A DNA stretch of 64,000 bases, from assembly GCF_900110605.1 (NCBI RefSeq), contig NZ_FOFI01000003.1:434001-498000 (forward strand). The letters are read 5' to 3'. Shown here in pieces: positions 63,707 to 64,000 of the stretch. Origin of the DNA: Epilithonimonas lactis (GTDB lineage Bacteria; Bacteroidota; Bacteroidia; Flavobacteriales; Weeksellaceae). Each line of letters starts with the position of its first letter. Positions within the stretch are counted from its first letter, which is position 1. Both the position numbers and the translations under genes were made by a program. The notes below the pieces were generated by a model, which worked only from the letters and a program-made list of their open reading frames with translations, was not told the DNA's origin and made no database searches.

Positions 63707-64000
63707 TTAATCCTTGATGATCTTCACAGTTTTAGCACCATCTTTTGTGGCAACTCGCATCATATAAACACCTTTTGTCAACTTAGAAACATCCAGTTTT
63801 ACATTTTTGGTGTTCGGTTTTGCATTCAAAACGTTCTTTCCAGACAGGTCGTAAACCGTAATATCTGTTACCTCTTTTGCATGATCTACATTCAGGATGG
63901 TCTTAGCAGGATTGGGATAGAAAGAAAGCGTTGATGCATTAGCGCCAGAAGTTGACAGCAAGCTTTGTTCGATTTTGATATTATCCAAACTCAAATAAAA
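63707..64000 (-). CDS. T9SS type A sorting-domain protein (3' end only)
   Basis: The frame stays open to the window edge, so only the C-terminal ~97 residues are seen. The last ~70 residues form a type A sorting domain: LSFYPNPAKTILNVD, then ITVYDLSGKNVL, and the final GVYMMRVATKDGAKTVKIIKD (read as motifs). This domain directs export by the type IX system and is cut by PorU. The upstream SLDNIKIEQ stretch fits the end of an adhesin/MAM-like domain. Confidence 0.9.
   Translation of the reverse strand, partial: FYLSLDNIKIEQSLLSTSGANASTLSFYPNPAKTILNVDHAKEVTDITVYDLSGKNVLNAKPNTKNVKLDVSKLTKGVYMMRVATKDGAKTVKIIKD

Overview
The window reads as chromosomal DNA of a Flavobacteriia member, most likely Chryseobacterium or a close relative (Weeksellaceae). 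The grounds are AT-rich sequence, recurrent TAnnTTTG -7 promoter elements in place of sigma70 boxes, lack of strong Shine-Dalgarno sequences, type IX secretion and gliding genes (gldJ, porU, porV), a C-terminal T9SS sorting domain at the right edge, and many SC-type lipoproteins. I see no rRNA, tRNA, CRISPR array, transposase or prophage gene, and no clear frameshifted gene. The last gene is cut by the window end.

Layout. 0.1-6 kb: NAD-dependent DNA ligase ligA, a DoxX-like membrane protein, a DUF1349 protein with a maltose-type acetyltransferase, and a lipoprotein/LuxR-type regulator pair coupled by a 4-base overlap. 6-11 kb: a TetR-headed drug-efflux operon (TetR, TolC, HlyD/EmrA, EmrB-type MFS). 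11-14 kb: small membrane and stress-type genes plus an SDR enzyme under a second TetR. 14-20.8 kb: housekeeping genes (DNA polymerase III delta prime, a beta-barrel protein, LptC, AnmK, a SRPBCC protein, NUDIX, MurF). 20.9-27.8 kb: gldJ divergent from porU-porV. 27.9-37.3 kb: FUSC transporter, PPTase and a complete RND efflux operon. 37.4-39.9 kb: a third TetR with an oxidoreductase and an SDR, marked by two identical palindromic operators. 40-47.3 kb: fabF, an RsmI-like methylase, dctA, a low-molecular-weight PTP, dnaA, a YbgC-type thioesterase and a bestrophin. 47.3-49.6 kb: a lipoprotein with a GH43-discoidin-Fn3 secreted enzyme.

The most interesting region is 49.85-59.2 kb. Eight consecutive same-strand genes encode an E-set esterase, an M17 aminopeptidase, a carboxylase-like ATP-grasp ligase, a second esterase, a RimK-like ATP-grasp ligase, a GCS2/YbdK carboxylate-amine ligase, a class I glutamine amidotransferase and an apparently circularly permuted ATP-grasp protein. 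Four candidate amide-forming ligases with an amidotransferase, a peptidase and two esterases suggest an uncharacterised non-ribosomal pathway for making and recycling a small peptide or amide metabolite. No NRPS, carrier protein or precursor peptide is visible. The product cannot be read from sequence.

The remaining genes are a DUF421 membrane protein with an added zinc ribbon, a HAD phosphatase, a HugZ/PNPOx-fold protein, ahcY, yiaA and the truncated T9SS cargo.

A second notable signal is non-coding. Six intergenic copies of a roughly 90-120 base element share conserved arms but have different central hairpins whose stems are preserved. The same intergenic regions carry word-like short repeats, a three-unit 16-base tandem array with a G-quadruplex pattern, and other hairpins. 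Many promoters can be placed by TAnnTTTG, and several lie so close to the start codon that the transcripts may be leaderless.
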